Source: Balaenoptera acutorostrata
Taxonomy: Eukaryota; Chordata; Mammalia; Artiodactyla; Balaenopteridae
Direction: 5' to 3'
DNA: 64,000 nucleotides
Assembly (NCBI RefSeq): GCF_949987535.1
Contig: NW_026645849.1
Coordinates: 1 to 64,000, forward strand
The notes beneath the pieces are model-generated. The model was not told the origin of the DNA. It ran no database searches and was given only the letters and a program-made list of their open reading frames with translations. The translations under genes were made by a program, and so were the position numbers. Position 1 is the first letter of the stretch. Every line of letters starts with the position of its first letter. Below are positions 22,868-36,940 of this stretch, in pieces.

Positions 22868-24627
22868 AGTGGGGGTTCTTGTCAACAGAGCAGCCCTAAA
22901 CTTTGGGGTGCCTGTGTCTTGCTGATTTTTAGTTTTCCCAATTTATACGCACATGAGTGGAAGTGCCCTATGCTCTCCAAGCTGTGTTTTTTAGATGTTT
23001 CAGAACACACCGTACACTTCTCCAGAATGGCTGTTGGCAATTTACATCCCACCCATCAGCGTAGCAAGGCTCCCATTTCTCCATGGCCGGTCCTGCATTT
23101 CTGGTTTGGACACTTTTTTCCGCATGGCCCTTTTGCCCGCTGGGAAGCGAGACTTCTTTGGAGCGCTGATTGGCCTTTCCATGTTGCTTGGTTGGCCAAA
23201 AAGGGCGTATGCGTTTTTTCCTGAATATATTCAGGAAAAAAACGCATACGCCCTTTTTGGCCAAGGGCATCATTGTCCACGTTTTGCCGCTTTTCATGTG
23301 CTTTCAAGGCGATTCGAATCTACCTCCTGAAATCTGTTTCCTGCAATTCTGCCTTGCTTTCAAAGCCTCTTCGTTGCCTTCCCTTAATATATTTGTGGAC
23401 GAGAGGTATCATTTAAAACTCTGCAGGTTTGTGAATTGCAGTGCCCCTGAGCTCCATTTTTCAACTCGCTTTTTTGGGAGCTGGCCGCAAAAGCGCAGGA
23501 TTGCTTCAGGCCCTCTTCTGGTTCTGGGCGGCAGGCTGAGCTTGTGCTTAATTCTTCTTCCTGATGGGAAAATAGAGTGACCTGTGCCTGTCCCAACACC
23601 TAGAGCTAGTCTCTCATTGGTTCCCCCTCTTCCCGTTCATCCTCAGGACAAATTGCAACCTGTACGGAACAGGAGGTTAAAGGTGCTGATTCTCCAAGGA
23701 GGGAGATGGCTAGTAAATCGGCTGGAATGGCGAACCCGAGCAAAGGAGATGAGAAATGAGGTGCGTTTTAGAAACCTTTCCCGATCACACGGTGTACCAT
23801 CTTCTGGGTTTCTCATGCCTGTTTTCGACGTAGGAAGATGCCCTTGAACCTGGAGATTTGGGACCCATGGGATGGGTACCATGCAGTATTACTTGAAAGG
23901 GTCTGCGTTGGCTCACCCAACCTCACCGAACCTCTCAGCCCCAAGAGTGTCCACCCTTATGTCTCAATCAGCTGTGGGTCTAGATATGGTCAATCCAGGT
24001 TGCATCACAGCCCCTGAACGAATTTTGGAAGAATTTCTCTCTCTTTCACTGTCTTTGTTTCACGGGTTTTGAAAAGTAATTTATTTTTATAATGGGGTTT
24101 AGCTGCTTTTCACGGCTGTGTTTATGCCGCTTTACACCCCCTTGACTCACTTACAGAGAGATATCAATACATAGGTTTGAAGATTCTTACTAGTCAGATA
24201 TATTCTTGTGCGGTGAATAGGGGGTGTTGAGTCCAGTTCACTGAAAAAGGAATAGGTCTTGTCTCTTACATATTGGGTTTATGGAACGGTATCTGAGCTA
24301 ATTTGAAACCCTTGTTTTATGCGTCACCCCACCTCACCTTGCCCGTTCAGCAGCCATAGTGTGTTTTCTAAACGTGTGACTCTGTTCTGTTTTGTAATTC
24401 AGTTCAAGTGTAGCGGTTTTTACATTCCCTCTAGAAGTGATATCTTATGATAAGTGTCTTTTTCTGTGTGACTTATTTCACTTAGAATCGTCGTACCTAA
24501 ATCCACTCATCGTGCTGCTACTAGCCTTATGACGTTGATTTCATGGCTGAGTGATATTCCATTGTACATGAGGACCACAACTTCTTTATCCATTTTTCTC
24601 TTTCCCAGGATATTTAAGGTGTAATGA
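22868..24627 (+). repeat. Satellite monomer 14 (1,760 bp, insertion in palindrome)
   Basis: One extra A lies in the A-run of the right palindrome arm (23236-23242), giving seven A where other units have six. Other changes: ACGCACATGAG near 22948, TTTCCATGTTG near 23176, CTGGGCGGCAGG near 23525 (shared with unit 15), ATGCGTCACCCC near 24320 and TTTCCCAGG near 24602. The insertion shifts every reading frame crossing it. Confidence 0.95.
23192..23264. repeat. Palindrome with one-base insertion, unit 14 copy
   Basis: The right arm has seven A (23236-23242) facing six T in the left arm, so the dyad is 73 bp with a single-base bulge. This is the only length change seen in the palindrome in the window. 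Confidence 0.95.
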
Positions 24628-26386
24628 AGTGGGGGTTCTTGTGAACAGAGCAGCCCTAAACTTTGGGGTGCCTGTGTCTTGCTGATTTTTAGTTTTCCCA
24701 ATTTATACGCCCATGAGTGGAAGTGCCCTATGCTCTCCAAGCTGTGTTTTTTAGATGTTTCAGAACACACCGTACACTTCTCCAGAGTGGCTGTTGGCAA
24801 TTTACATCCCACCCATCAGCGTAGCAAGGCTCCCATTTCTCCATGGCCGGTCCTGCATTTCTGGTTTGGACACTTTTTTCCGCATGGCCCTTTTGCCCGC
24901 TGGGAAGCGAGACTTCTTTGGAGCGCTGATTGGCCTTTCCAGGTTGCTTGGTTGGCCAAAAAGGGCGTATGCGTTTTTTCCTGAATATATTCAGGAAAAA
25001 ACGCATACGCCCTTTTTGGCCAAGGGCATCATTGTCCACGTTTTGCCGCTTTTCATGTGCTTTCAAGGCGATTCGAATCTACCTCCTGAAATCTGTTTCC
25101 TGCAATTCTGCCTTGCTTTCAAAGCCTCTTCGTTGCCTTCCCTTAATATATTTGTGGACGAGAGGTATCATTTAAAACTCTGCAGGTTTGTGAATTGCAG
25201 TGCCCCTGAGCTCCATTTTTCAACTCGCTTTTTTGGGAGCTGGCCGCAAAAGCGCAGGATTGCTTCAGGCCCTCTTCTGGTTCTGGGCGGCAGGCTGAGC
25301 TTGTGCTTAATTCTTCTTCCTGATGGGAAAATAGAGTGACCTGTGCCTGTCCCAACACCTAGAGCTAGTCTCTCATTGGTTCCCCCTCTTCCCGTTCATC
25401 CTCAGGACAAATTGCAACCTGTACGGAACAGGAGGTTAAAGGTGCTGATTCTCCAAGGAGGGAGATGGCTAGTAAATCGGCTGGAATGGCGAACCCGAGC
25501 AAAGGAGATGAGAAATGAGGTGCGTTTTAGAAACCTTTCCCGATCACACGGTGTACCATCTTCTGGGTTTCTCATGCCTGTTTTCGACGTAGGAAGATGC
25601 CCTTGAACCTGGAGATTTGGGACCCATGGGATGGGTACCATGCAGTATTACTTGAAAGGGTCTGCGTTGGCTCACCCAACCTCACCGAACCTCTCAGCCC
25701 CAAGAGTGTCCACCCTTATGTCTCAATCAGCTGTGGGTCTAGATATGGTCAATCCAGGTTGCATCACAGCCCCTGAACGAATTTTGGAAGAATTTCTCTC
25801 TCTTTCACTGTCTTTGTTTCACGGGTTTTGAAAAGTAATTTATTTTTATAATGGGGTTTAGCTGCTTTTCACGGCTGTGTTTATGCCGCTTTACACCCCC
25901 TTGACTCACTTACAGAGAGATATCAATACATAGGTTTGAAGATTCTTACTAGTCAGATATAATCTTGTGCGGTGAATAGGGGGTGTTGAGTCCAGTTCAC
26001 TGAAAAAGGAATAGGTCTTGTCTCTTACATATTGGGTTTATGGAACGGTATCTGAGCTAATTTGAAACCCTTGTTTTATGCATCACCCCACCTCACCTTG
26101 CCCGTTCAGCAGCCATAGTGTGTTTTCTAAACGTGTGACTCTGTTCTGTTTTGTAATTCAGTTCAAGTGTAGCGGTTTTTACATTCCCTCTAGAAGTGAT
26201 ATCTTATGATAAGTGTCTTTTTCTGTGTGACTTATTTCACTTAGAATCGTCGTACCTAAATCCACTCATCGTGCTGCTACTAGCCTTATGACGTTGATTT
26301 CATGGCTGAGTGATATTCCATTGTACATGAGGACCCCAACTTCTTTATCCATTTTTCTCTTTCCTAGGATATTTAAGGTGTAATGA
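24628..26386 (+). repeat. Satellite monomer 15
   Basis: Has CTTGTGAACAG at its 5' end (private), G160, a perfect palindrome at 24952-25023, CTGGGCGGCAGG shared with unit 14, then TTTTGGAAG, GATATAATC and GACCCC. Confidence 0.95.
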
Positions 26387-28145
26387 AGTGGGGGTTCTTG
26401 TCAACAGAGCAGCCCTAAACTTTGGGGTGCCTGTGTCTTGCTGATTTTTAGTTTTCCCAATTTATACGCCCATGAGTGGAAGTGCCCTATGCTCTCCAAG
26501 CTGTGTTTTTTAGATGTTTCAGAACACACCGTACACTTCTCCAGAATGGCTGTTGGCAATTTACATCCCACCCATCAGCGTAGCAAGGCTCCCATTTCTC
26601 CATGGCCGGTCCTGCATTTCTGGTTTGGACACTTTTTTCCGCATGGCCCTTTTGCCCGCTGGGAAGCGAGACTTCTTTGGAGCGCTGATTGGCCTTTCCA
26701 GGTTGCTTGGTTGGCCAAAAAGGGCGTATGCGTTTTTTCCTGAATATATTCAGGAAAAAACGCATACGCCCTTTTTGGCCAAGGGCATCATTGTCCACGT
26801 TTTGCCGCTTTTCATGTGCTTTCAAGGCGATTCGAATCTACCTCCTGAAATCTGTTTCCTGCAATTCTGCCTTGCTTTCAAAGCCTCTTCGTTGCCTTCC
26901 CTTAATATATTTGTGGACGAGAGGTATCATTTAAAACTCTGCAGGTTTGTGAATTGCAGTGCCCCTGAGCTCCATTTTTCAACTCGCTTTTTTGGGAGCT
27001 GGCCGCAAAAGCGCAGGATTGCTTCAGGCCCTCTTCTGGTTCTGGGGGGCAGGCTGAGCTTGTGCTTAATTCTTCTTCCTGATGGGAAAATAGAGTGACC
27101 TGTGCCTGTCCCAACACCTAGAGCTAGTCTCTCATTGGTTCCCCCTCTTCCCGTTCATCCTCAGGACAAATTGCAACCTGTACGGAACAGGAGGTTAAAG
27201 GTGCTGATTCTCCAAGGAGGGAGATGGCTAGTAAATCGGCTGGAATGGCGAACCCGAGCAAAGGAGATGAGAAATGAGGTGCGTTTTAGAAACCTTTCCC
27301 GATCACACGGTGTACCATCTTCTGGGTTTCTCATGCCTGTTTTCGACATAGGAAGATGCCCTTGAACCTGGAGATTTGGGACCCATGGGATGGGTACCAT
27401 GCAGTATTACTTGAAAGGGTCTGCGTTGGCTCACCCAACCTCACCGAACCTCTCAGCCCCAAGAGTGTCCACCCTTATGTCTCAATCAGCTGTGGGTCTA
27501 GATATGGTCAATCCAGGTTGCATCACAGCCCCTGAACGAATTTTGGAAGAATTTCTCTCTCTTTCACTGTCTTTGTTTCACGGGTTTTGAAAAGTAATTT
27601 ATTTTTATACTGGGGTTTAGCTGCTTTTCACGGCTGTGTTTATGCCGCTTTACACCCCCTTGACTCACTTACAGAGAGATATCAATACATAGGTTTGAAG
27701 ATTCTTACTAGTCAGATATATTCTTGTGCGGTGAATAGGGGGTGTTGAGTCCAGTTCACTGAAAAAGGAATAGGTCTTGTCTCTTACATATTGGGTTTAT
27801 GGAACGGTATCTGAGCTAATTTGAAACCCTTGTTTTATGCATCACCCCACCTCACCTTGCCCGTTCAGCAGCCATAGTGTGTTTTCTAAACGTGTGACTC
27901 TGTTCTGTTTTGTAATTCAGTTCAAGTGTAGCGGTTTTTACATTCCCTCTAGAAGTGATATCTTATGATAAGTGTCTTTTTCTGTGTGACTTATTTCACT
28001 TAGAATCGTCGTACCTAAATCCACTCATCGTGCTGCTACTAGCCTTATGACGTTGATTTCATGGCTGAGTGATATTCCATTGTACATGAGGACCACAACT
28101 TCTTTATCCATTTTTCTCTTTCCTAGGATATTTAAGGTGTAATGA
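26387..28145 (+). repeat. Satellite monomer 16
   Basis: A160, perfect palindrome at 26711-26782, private CGACATAGG near 27345, and TATACTGGGG near 27607, which is also seen in unit 34. The 3' end has GATATATTC and GACCAC. Confidence 0.95.
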
Positions 28146-29904
28146 AGTGGGGGTTCTTGTCAACAGAGCAGCCCTAAACTTTGGGGTGCCTGTGTCTTGC
28201 TGATTTTTCGTTTTCCCAATTTATACGCCCATGAGTGGAAGTGCCCTATGCTCTCCAAGCTGTGTTTTTTAGATGTTTCAGAACACACCGTACACTTCTC
28301 CAGAGTGGCTGTTGGCAATTTACATCCCACCCATCAGCGTAGCAAGGCTCCCATTTCTCCATGGCCGGTCCTGCATTTCTGGTTTGGACACTTTTTTCCG
28401 CATGGCCCTTTTGCCCGCTGGGAAGCGAGACTTCTTTGGAGCGCTGATTGGCCTTTCCAGGTTGCTTGGTTGGCCAAAAAGGGCGTATGCGTTTTTTCCT
28501 GAATATATTCAGGAAAAAACGCATACGCCCTTTTTGGCCAAGGGCATCATTGTCCACGTTTTGCCGCTTTTCATGTGCTTTCAAGGCGATTCGAATCTAC
28601 CTCCTGAAATCTGTTTCCTGCAATTCTGCCTTGCTTTCAAAGCCTCTTCGTTGCCTTCCCTTAATATATTTGTGGACGAGAGGTATCATTTAAAACTCTG
28701 CAGGTTTGTGAATTGCAGTGCCCCTGAGCTCCATTTTTCAACTCGCTTTTTTGGGAGCTGGCCGCAAAAGCGCAGGATTGCTTCAGGCCCTCTTCTGGTT
28801 CTGGTTGGCAGGCTGAGCTTGTGCTTAATTCTTCTTCCTGATGGGAAAATAGAGTGACCTGTGCCTGTCCCAACACCTAGAGCTAGTCTCTCATTGGTTC
28901 CCCCTCTTCCCGTTCATCCTCAGGACAAATTGCAACCTGTACGGAACAGGAGGTTAAAGGTGCTGATTCTCCAAGGAGGGAGATGGCTAGTAAATCGGCT
29001 GGAATGGCGAACCCGAGCAAAGGAGATGAGAAATGAGGTGCGTTTTAGAAACCTTTCCCGATCACACGGTGTACCATCTTCTGGGTTTCTCATGCCTGTT
29101 TTCGACGTAGGAAGATGCCCTTGAACCTGGAGATTTGGGACCCATGGGATGGGTACCATGCAGTATTACTTGAAAGGGTCTGCGTTGGCTCACCCAACCT
29201 CACCGAACCTCTCAGCCCCAAGAGTGTCCACCCTTATGTCTCAATCAGCTGTGGGTCTAGATATGGTCAATCCAGGTTGCATCACAGCCCCTGAACGAAT
29301 TTTGGAAGAATTTCTCTCTCTTTCACTGTCTTTGTTTCACGGGTTTTGAAAAGTAATTTATTTTTATAATGGGGTTTAGCTGCTTTTCACGGCTGTGTTT
29401 ATGCCGCTTTACACCCCCTTGACTCACTTACAGAGAGATATCAATACATAGGTTTGAAGATTCTTACTAGTCAGATATAATCTTGTGCGGTGAATAGGGG
29501 GTGTTGAGTCCAGTTCACTGAAAAAGGAATAGGTCTTGTCTCTTACATATTGGGTTTATGGAACGGTATCTGAGCTAATTTGAAACCCTTGTTTTATGCA
29601 TCACCCCACCTCACCTTGCCCGTTCAGCAGCCATAGTGTGTTTTCTAAACGTGTGACTCTGTTCTGTTTTGTAATTCAGTTCAAGTGTAGCGGTTTTTAC
29701 ATTCCCTCTAGAAGTGATATCTTATGATAAGTGTCTTTTTCTGTGTGACTTATTTCACTTAGAATCGTCGTACCTAAATCCACTCATCGTGCTGCTACTA
29801 GCCTTATGACGTTGATTTCATGGCTGAGTGATATTCCATTGTACATGAGGACCACAACTTCTTTATCCATTTTTCTCTTTCCTAGGATATTTAAGGTGTA
29901 ATGA
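28146..29904 (+). repeat. Satellite monomer 17
   Basis: Private changes TTTTTCGTTTTCC near 28205 and CTGGTTGGCAGG near 28801. G160 and a perfect palindrome at 28470-28541. Ends with TTTTGGAAG, GATATAATC and GACCAC. Confidence 0.95.
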
Positions 29905-31663
29905 AGTGGGGGTTCTTGTCAACAGAGCAGCCCTAAACTTTGGGGTGCCTGTGTCTTGCTGATTTTTAGTTTTCCCAATTTATACGCCCATGAGTGGAAG
30001 TGCCCTATGCTCTCCAAGCTGTGTTTTTTAGATGTTTCAGAACACACCGTACACTTCTCCAGAATGGCTGTTGGCAATTTACATCCCACCCATCAGCGTA
30101 GCAAGGCTCCCATTTCTCCATGGCCGGTCCTGCATTTCTGGTTTGGACACTTTTTTCCGCATGGCCCTTTTGCCCGCTGGGAAGCGAGACTTCTTTGGAG
30201 CGCTGATTGGCCTTTCCAGGTTGCTTGGTTGGCCAAAAAGGGCGTATGCCTTTTTTCCTGAATATATTCAGGAAAAAACGCATACGCCCTTTTTGGCCAA
30301 GGGCATCATTGTCCACGTTTTGCCGCTTTTCATGTGCTTTCAAGGCGATTCGAATCTACCTCCTGAAATCTGTTTCCTGCAATTCTGCCTTGCTTTCAAA
30401 GCCTCTTCGTTGCCTTCCCTTAATATATTTGTGGACGAGAGGTATCATTTAAAACTCTGCAGGTTTGTGAATTGCAGTGCCCCTGAGCTCCATTTTTCAA
30501 CTCGCTTTTTTGGGAGCTGGCCGCAAAAGCGCAGGATTGCTTCAGGCCCTCTTCTGGTTCTGGGGGGCAGGCTGAGCTTGTGCTTAATTCTTCTTCCTGA
30601 TGGGAAAATAGAGTGACCTGTGCCTGTCCCAACACCTAGAGCTAGTCTCTCATTGGTTCCCCCTCTTCCCGTTCATCCTCAGGACAAATTGCAACCTGTA
30701 CGGAACAGGAGGTTAAAGGTGCTGATTCTCCAAGGAGGGAGATGGCTAGTAAATCGGCTGGAATGGCGAACCCGAGCAAAGGAGATGAGAAATGAGGTGC
30801 GTTTTAGAAACCTTTGCCGATCACACAGTGTACCATCTTCTGGGTTTCTCATGCCTGTTTTCGACGTAGGAAGATGCCCTTGAACCTGGAGATTTGGGAC
30901 CCATGGGATGGGTACCATGCAGTATTACTTGAAAGGGTCTGCGTTGGCTCACCCAACCTCACCGAACCTCTCAGCCCCAAGAGTGTCCACCCTTATGTCT
31001 CAATCAACGGTGGGTCTAGATATGGTGAATCCAGGTTGCATCACAGCCCCTGAACGAATTTTGGAAGAATTTCTCTCTCTTTCACTGTCTTTGTTTCACG
31101 GGTTTTGAAAAGTAATTTATTTTTATAATGGGGTTTAGCTGCTTTTCACGGCTGTGTTTATGCCGCTTTACACCCCCTTGACTCACTTACAGAGAGATAT
31201 CAATACATAGGTTTGAAGATTCTTACTAGTCAGATATAATCTTGTGCGGTGAATAGGGGGTGTTGAGTCCAGTTCACTGAAAAAGGAATAGGTCTTGTCT
31301 CTTACATATTGGGTTTATGGAACGGTATCTGAGCTAATGTGAAACCCTTGTTTTATGCATCACCCCACCTCACCTTGCCCGTTCAGCAGCCATAGTGTGT
31401 TTTCTAAACGTGTGACTCTGTTCTGTTTTGTAATTCAGTTCAAGTGTAGCGGTTTTTACATTCCCTCTAGAAGTGATATCTTATGATAAGTGTCTTTTTC
31501 TGTGTGACTTATTTCACTTAGAATCGTCGTACCTAAATCCACTCATCGTGCTGCTACTACCCTTATGACGTTGATTTCATGGCTGAGTGATATTCCATTG
31601 TACATGAGGACCCCAACTTCTTTTTCCATTTTTCTCTTTCCTAGGATATTTAAGGTGTAATGA
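29905..31663 (+). repeat. Satellite monomer 18
   Basis: A160, C346 in the palindrome (30229-30300), TTGCCGATCACACAG, CAATCAACGGTGGG near 31002, ATGGTGAATCC near 31022, GCTAATGTGAAA near 31333 and GCTACTACCC near 31551. The CTACCC marker links units 18, 19, 20 and 24. Confidence 0.95.
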
Positions 31664-33422
31664 AGTGGGGGTTCTTGTCAACAGAGCAGCCCTAAACTTT
31701 GGGGTGCCTGTGTCTTGCTGATTTTTAGTTTTCCCAATTTATACGCCCATGAGTGGAAGTGCCCTATGCTCTCCAAGCTGTGTTTTTTAGATGTTTCAGA
31801 ACACACCGTACACTTCTCCAGAGTGGCTGTTGGCAATTTACATTCCACCCATCAGCGTAGCAAGGCTCCCATTTCTCCATGGCCGGTCCTGCATTTCTGG
31901 TTTGGGCACTTTTTTCCGCATGGCCCTTTTGCCCGCTGGGAAGCGAGACTTCTTTGGAGCGCTGATTGGCCTTTCCAGGTTGCTTGGTTGGCCAAAAAGG
32001 GCGTATGCTTTTTTTCCTGAATATATTCAGGAAAAAACGCATACGCCCTTTTTGGCCAAGGGCATCATTGTCCACGTTTTGCCGCTTTTCATGTGCTTTC
32101 AAGGCGATTCGAATCTACCTCCTGAAATCTGTTTCCTGCAATTCTGCCTTGCTTTCAAAGCCTCTTCGTTGCCTTCCCTTAATATATTTGTGGACGAGAG
32201 GTATCATTTAAAACTCTGCAGGTTTGTGAATTGCAGTGCCCCTGAGCTCCATTTTTCAACTCGCTTTTTTGGGAGCTGGCCGCAAAAGCGCAGGATTGCT
32301 TCAGGCCCTCTTCTGGTTCTGGGGGGCAGGCTGAGCTTGTGCTTAATTCTTCTTCCTGATGGGAAAATAGAGTGACCTGTGCCTGTCCCAACACCTAGAG
32401 CTAGTCTCTCATTGGTTCCCCCTCTTCCCGTTCATCCTCAGGACAAATTGCAACCTGTACGGAACAGGAGGTTAAAGGTGCTGATTCTCCAAGGAGGGAG
32501 ATGGCTAGTAAATCGGCTGGAATGGCGAACCCGAGCAAAGGAGATGAGAAATGAGGTGCGTTTTAGAAACCTTTGCCGATCACACAGTGTACCATCTTCT
32601 GGGTTTCTCATGCCTGTTTTCGACGTAGGAAGATGCCCTTGAACCTGGAGATATGGGACCCATGGGATGGGTACCATGCAGTATTACTTGAAAGGGTCTG
32701 CGTTGGCTCACCCAACCTCACCGAACCTCTCAGCCCCAAGAGTGTCCACCCTTATGTCTCAATCAGCGGTGGGTCTAGATATGGTCAATCCAGGTTGCAT
32801 CACAGCCCCTGAACGAATTTTGGAAGAATTTCTCTCTCTTTCACTGTCTTTGTTTCACGGGTTTTGAAAAGTAATTTATTTTTATAATGGGGTTTAGCTG
32901 CTTTTCACGGCTGTGTTTATGCCGCTTTACACCCCCTTGACTCACTTACAGAGAGATATCAATACATAGGTTTGAAGATTCTTACTAGTCAGATATAATC
33001 TTGTGCGGTGAATAGGGGGTGTTGAGTCCAGTTCACTGAAAAAGGAATAGGTCTTGTCTCTTACATATTGGGTTTATGGAACGGTATCTGAGCTAATTTG
33101 AAACCCTTGTTTTATGCATCACCCCACCTCACCTTGCCCGTTCAGCAGCCATAGTGTGTTTTCTAAACGTGTGACTCTGTTCTGTTTTGTAATTCAGTTC
33201 AAGTGTAGCGGTTTTTACATTCCCTCTAGAAGTGATATCTTATGATAAGTGTCTTTTTCTGTGTGACTTATTTCACTTAGAATCGTCGTACCTAAATCCA
33301 CTCATCGTGCTGCTACTACCCTTATGACGTTGATTTCATGGCTGAGTGATATTCCATTGTACATGAGGACCCCAACTTCTTTATCCATTTTTCTCTTTCC
33401 TAGGATATTTAAGGTGTAATGA
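31664..33422 (+). repeat. Satellite monomer 19
   Basis: G160, private TACATTCCACCC near 31839, G243, T346 (palindrome 31988-32059), TTGCCGATCACACAG, private GAGATATGGG near 32647, CAGCGGTGGG, GATATAATC and CTACCC. Confidence 0.95.
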
Positions 33423-35181
33423 AGTGGGGGTTCTTGTCAACAGAGCAGCCCTAAACTTTGGGGTGCCTGTGTCTTGCTGATTTTTAGTTTTCCCAATTTA
33501 TACGCCCATGAGTGGAAGTGCCCTATGCTCTCCAAGCTGTGTTTTTTAGATGTTTCAGAACACACCGTACACTTCTCCAGAGTGGCTGTTGGCAATTTAC
33601 ATCCCACCCATCAGCGTAGCAAGGCTCCCATTTCTCCATGGCCGGTCCTGCATTTCTGGTTTGGGCACTTTTTTCCGCATGGCCCTTTTGCCCGCTGGGA
33701 AGCGAGACTTCTTTGGAGCGCTGATTGGCCTTTCCAGGTTGCTTGGTTGGCCAAAAAGGGCGTATGCGTTTTTTCCTGAATATATTCAGGAAAAAACGCA
33801 TACGCCCTTTTTGGCCAAGGGCATCATTGTCCACGTTTTGCCGCTTTTCATGTGCTTTCAAGGCGATTCGAATCTACCTCCTGAAATCTGTTTCCTGCAA
33901 TTCTGCCTTGCTTTCAAAGCCTCTTCGTTGCCTTCCCTTAATATATTTGTGGACGAGAGGTATCATTTAAAACTCTGCAGGTTTGTGAATTGCAGTGCCC
34001 CTGAGCTCCATTTTTCAACTCGCTTTTTTGGGAGCTGGCCGCAAAAGCGCAGGATTGCTTCAGGCCCTCTTCTGGTTCTGGGGGGCAGGCTGAGCTTGTG
34101 CTTAATTCTTCTTCCTGATGGGAAAATAGAGTGACCTGTGCCTGTCCCAACACCTAGAGCTAGTCTCTCATTGGTTCCCCCTCTTCCCGTTCATCCTCAG
34201 GACAAATTGCAACCTGTACGGAACAGGAGGTTAAAGGTGCTGATTCTCCAAGGAGGGAGATGGCTAGTAAATCGGCTGGAATGGCGAACCCGAGCAAAGG
34301 AGATGAGAAATGAGGTGCGTTTTAGAAACCTTTGCCGATCACACAGTGTACCATCTTCTGGGTTTCTCATGCCTGTTTTCGACGTAGGAAGATGCCCTTA
34401 AACCTGGAGATTTGGGACCCATGGGATGGGTACCATGCAGTATTACTTGAAAGGGTCTGCGTTGGCTCACCCAACCTCACCGAACCTCTCAGCCCCAAGA
34501 GTGTCCACCCTTATGTCTCAATCAGCGGTGGGTCTAGATATGGTCAATCCAGGTTGCATCACAGCCCCTGAACGAATTTTGGAAGAATTTCTCTCTCTTT
34601 CACTGTCTTTGTTTCACGGGTTTTGAAAAGTAATTTATTTTTATAATGGGGTTTAGCTGCTTTTCACGGCTGTGTTTATGCCGCTTTACACCCCCTTGAC
34701 TCACTTACAGAGAGATATCAATACATAGGTTTGAAGATTCTTACTAGTCAGATATAATCTTGTGCGGTGAATAGGGGGTGTTGAGTCCAGTTCACTGAAA
34801 AAGGAATAGGTCTTGTCTCTTACATATTGGGTTTATGGAACGGTATCTGAGCTAATTTGAAACCCTTGTTTTATGCATCACCCCACCTCACCTTGCCCGT
34901 TCAGCAGCCATAGTGTGTTTTCTAAACGTGTGACTCTGTTCTGTTTTGTAATTCAGTTCAAGTGTAGCGGTTTTTACATTCCCTCTAGAAGTGATATCTT
35001 ATGATAAGTGTCTTTTTCTGTGTGACTTATTTCACTTAGAATCGTCGTACCTAAATCCACTCATCGTGCTGCTACTACCCTTATGACGTTGATTTCATGG
35101 CTGAGTGATATTCCATTGTACATGAGGACCCCAACTTCTTTATCCATTTTTCTCTTTCCTAGGATATTTAAGGTGTAATGA
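33423..35181 (+). repeat. Satellite monomer 20
   Basis: G160, G243, perfect palindrome at 33747-33818, TTGCCGATCACACAG, then CCCTTAAACC near 34395, shared only with unit 24, followed by CAGCGGTGGG and CTACCC. It precedes unit 21 as unit 24 precedes unit 25. Confidence 0.95.
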
Positions 35182-36940
35182 AGTGGGGGTTCTTGTCAAC
35201 AGAGCAGCCCTAAACTTTGGGGTGCCTGTGTCTTGCTGATTTTTAGTTTTCCCAATTTATACGCCCATGAGTGGAAGTGCCCTATGCTCTCCAAGCTGTG
35301 TTTTTTAGATGTTTCAGAACACACCGTACACTTCTCCAGAGTGGCTGTTGGCAATTTACATCCCACCCATCAGCGTAGCAAGGCTCCCATTTCTCCATGG
35401 CCGGTCCTGCATTTCTGGTTTGGGCACTTTTTTCCGCATGGCCCTTTTGCCCGCTGGGAAGCGAGACTTCTTTGGAGCGCTGATTGGCCTTTCCAGGTTG
35501 CTTGGTTGGCCAAAAAGGGCGTATGCTTTTTTTCCTGAATATATTCAGGAAAAAACGCATACGCCCTTTTTGGCCAAGGGCATCATTGTCCACGTTTTGC
35601 CGCTTTTCATGTGCTTTCAAGGCGATTCGAATCTACCTCCTGAAATCTGTTTCCTGCAATTCTGCCTTGCTTTCAAAGCCTCTTCGTTGCCTTCCCTTAA
35701 TATATTTGTGGATGAGAGGTATCATTTAAAACTCTGCAGGTTTGTGAATTGCAGTGCCCCTGAGCTCCATTTTTCAACTCGCTTTTTTGGGAGCTGGCCG
35801 CAAAAGCGCAGGATTGCTTCAGGCCCTCTTCTGGTTCTGGGGGGCAGGCTGAGCTTGTGCTTAATTCTTCTTCCTGATGGGAAAATAGAGTGACCTGTGC
35901 CTGTCCCAACACCTAGAGCTAGTCTCTCATTGGTTCCCCCTCTTCCCGTTCATCCTCAGGAAAAATTGCAACCTGTACGGAACAGGAGGTTAAAGGTGCT
36001 GATTCTCCAAGGAGGGAGATGGCTAGTAAATTGGCTGGAATGGCGAACCCGAGCAAAGCAGATGAGAAATGAGGTGCGTTTTTGAAACCTTTGCCGATCA
36101 CACAGTGTACCATCTTCTGGGTTTCTCATGCCTGTTTTCGACGTAGGAAGATGCCCTTGAACCTGGAGATTTGGGACCCATGGGATGGGTACCATGCAGT
36201 ATTACTTGAAAGGGTCTGCGTTGGCTCACCCAACCTCACCGAACCTCTCAGCCCCAAGAGTGTCCACCCTTATGTCTCAATCAGCGGTGGGTCTAGATAT
36301 GGTCAATCCAGGTTGCATCACAGCCCCTGAACGAATTTTGGAAGAATTTCTCTCTCTTTCACTGTCTTTGTTTCACGGGTTTTGAAAAGTAATTTATTTT
36401 TATAATGGGGTTTAGCTGCTTTTCACGGCTGTGTTTATGCCGCTTTACACCCCCTTGACTCACTTACAGAGAGATATCAATACATAGGTTTGAAGATTCT
36501 TACTAGTCAGATATAATCTTGTGCGGTGAATAGGGGGTGTTGAGTCCAGTTCACTGAAAAAGGAATAGGTCTTGTCTCTTACATATTGGGTTTATGGAAC
36601 GGTATCTGAGCTAATTTGAAACCCTTGTTTTATGCATCACCCCACCTCACCTTTCCCGTTCATCAGCCATAGTGTGTTTTCTAAACGTGTGACTCTGTTC
36701 TGTTTTGTAATTCAGTTCAAGTGTAGCGGTTTTTACATTCCCTCTAGAAGTGATATCTTATGATAAGTGTCTTTTTCTGTGTGACTTATTTCACTTAGAA
36801 TCGTCGTACCTAAATCCACTCATCGTGCTGCTACTAGCCTTATGACGTTGATTTCATGGCTGAGTGATATTCCATTGTACATGAGGACCCCAACTTCTTT
36901 ATCCATTTTTCTTTTTCCTAGGATATTTAAGGTGTAATGA
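35182..36940 (+). repeat. Satellite monomer 21 (twin of unit 25)
   Basis: Shares with unit 25: T346 (palindrome 35506-35577), GTGGATGAG near 35709, CAGGAAAAATT near 35957, TAAATTGGC, GTTTTTGAAACC near 36078, TTTCCCGTTCATCAGCC near 36652 and TTTCTTTTTCC near 36908. CAAAGCAGATG near 36054 is private. Confidence 0.95.
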
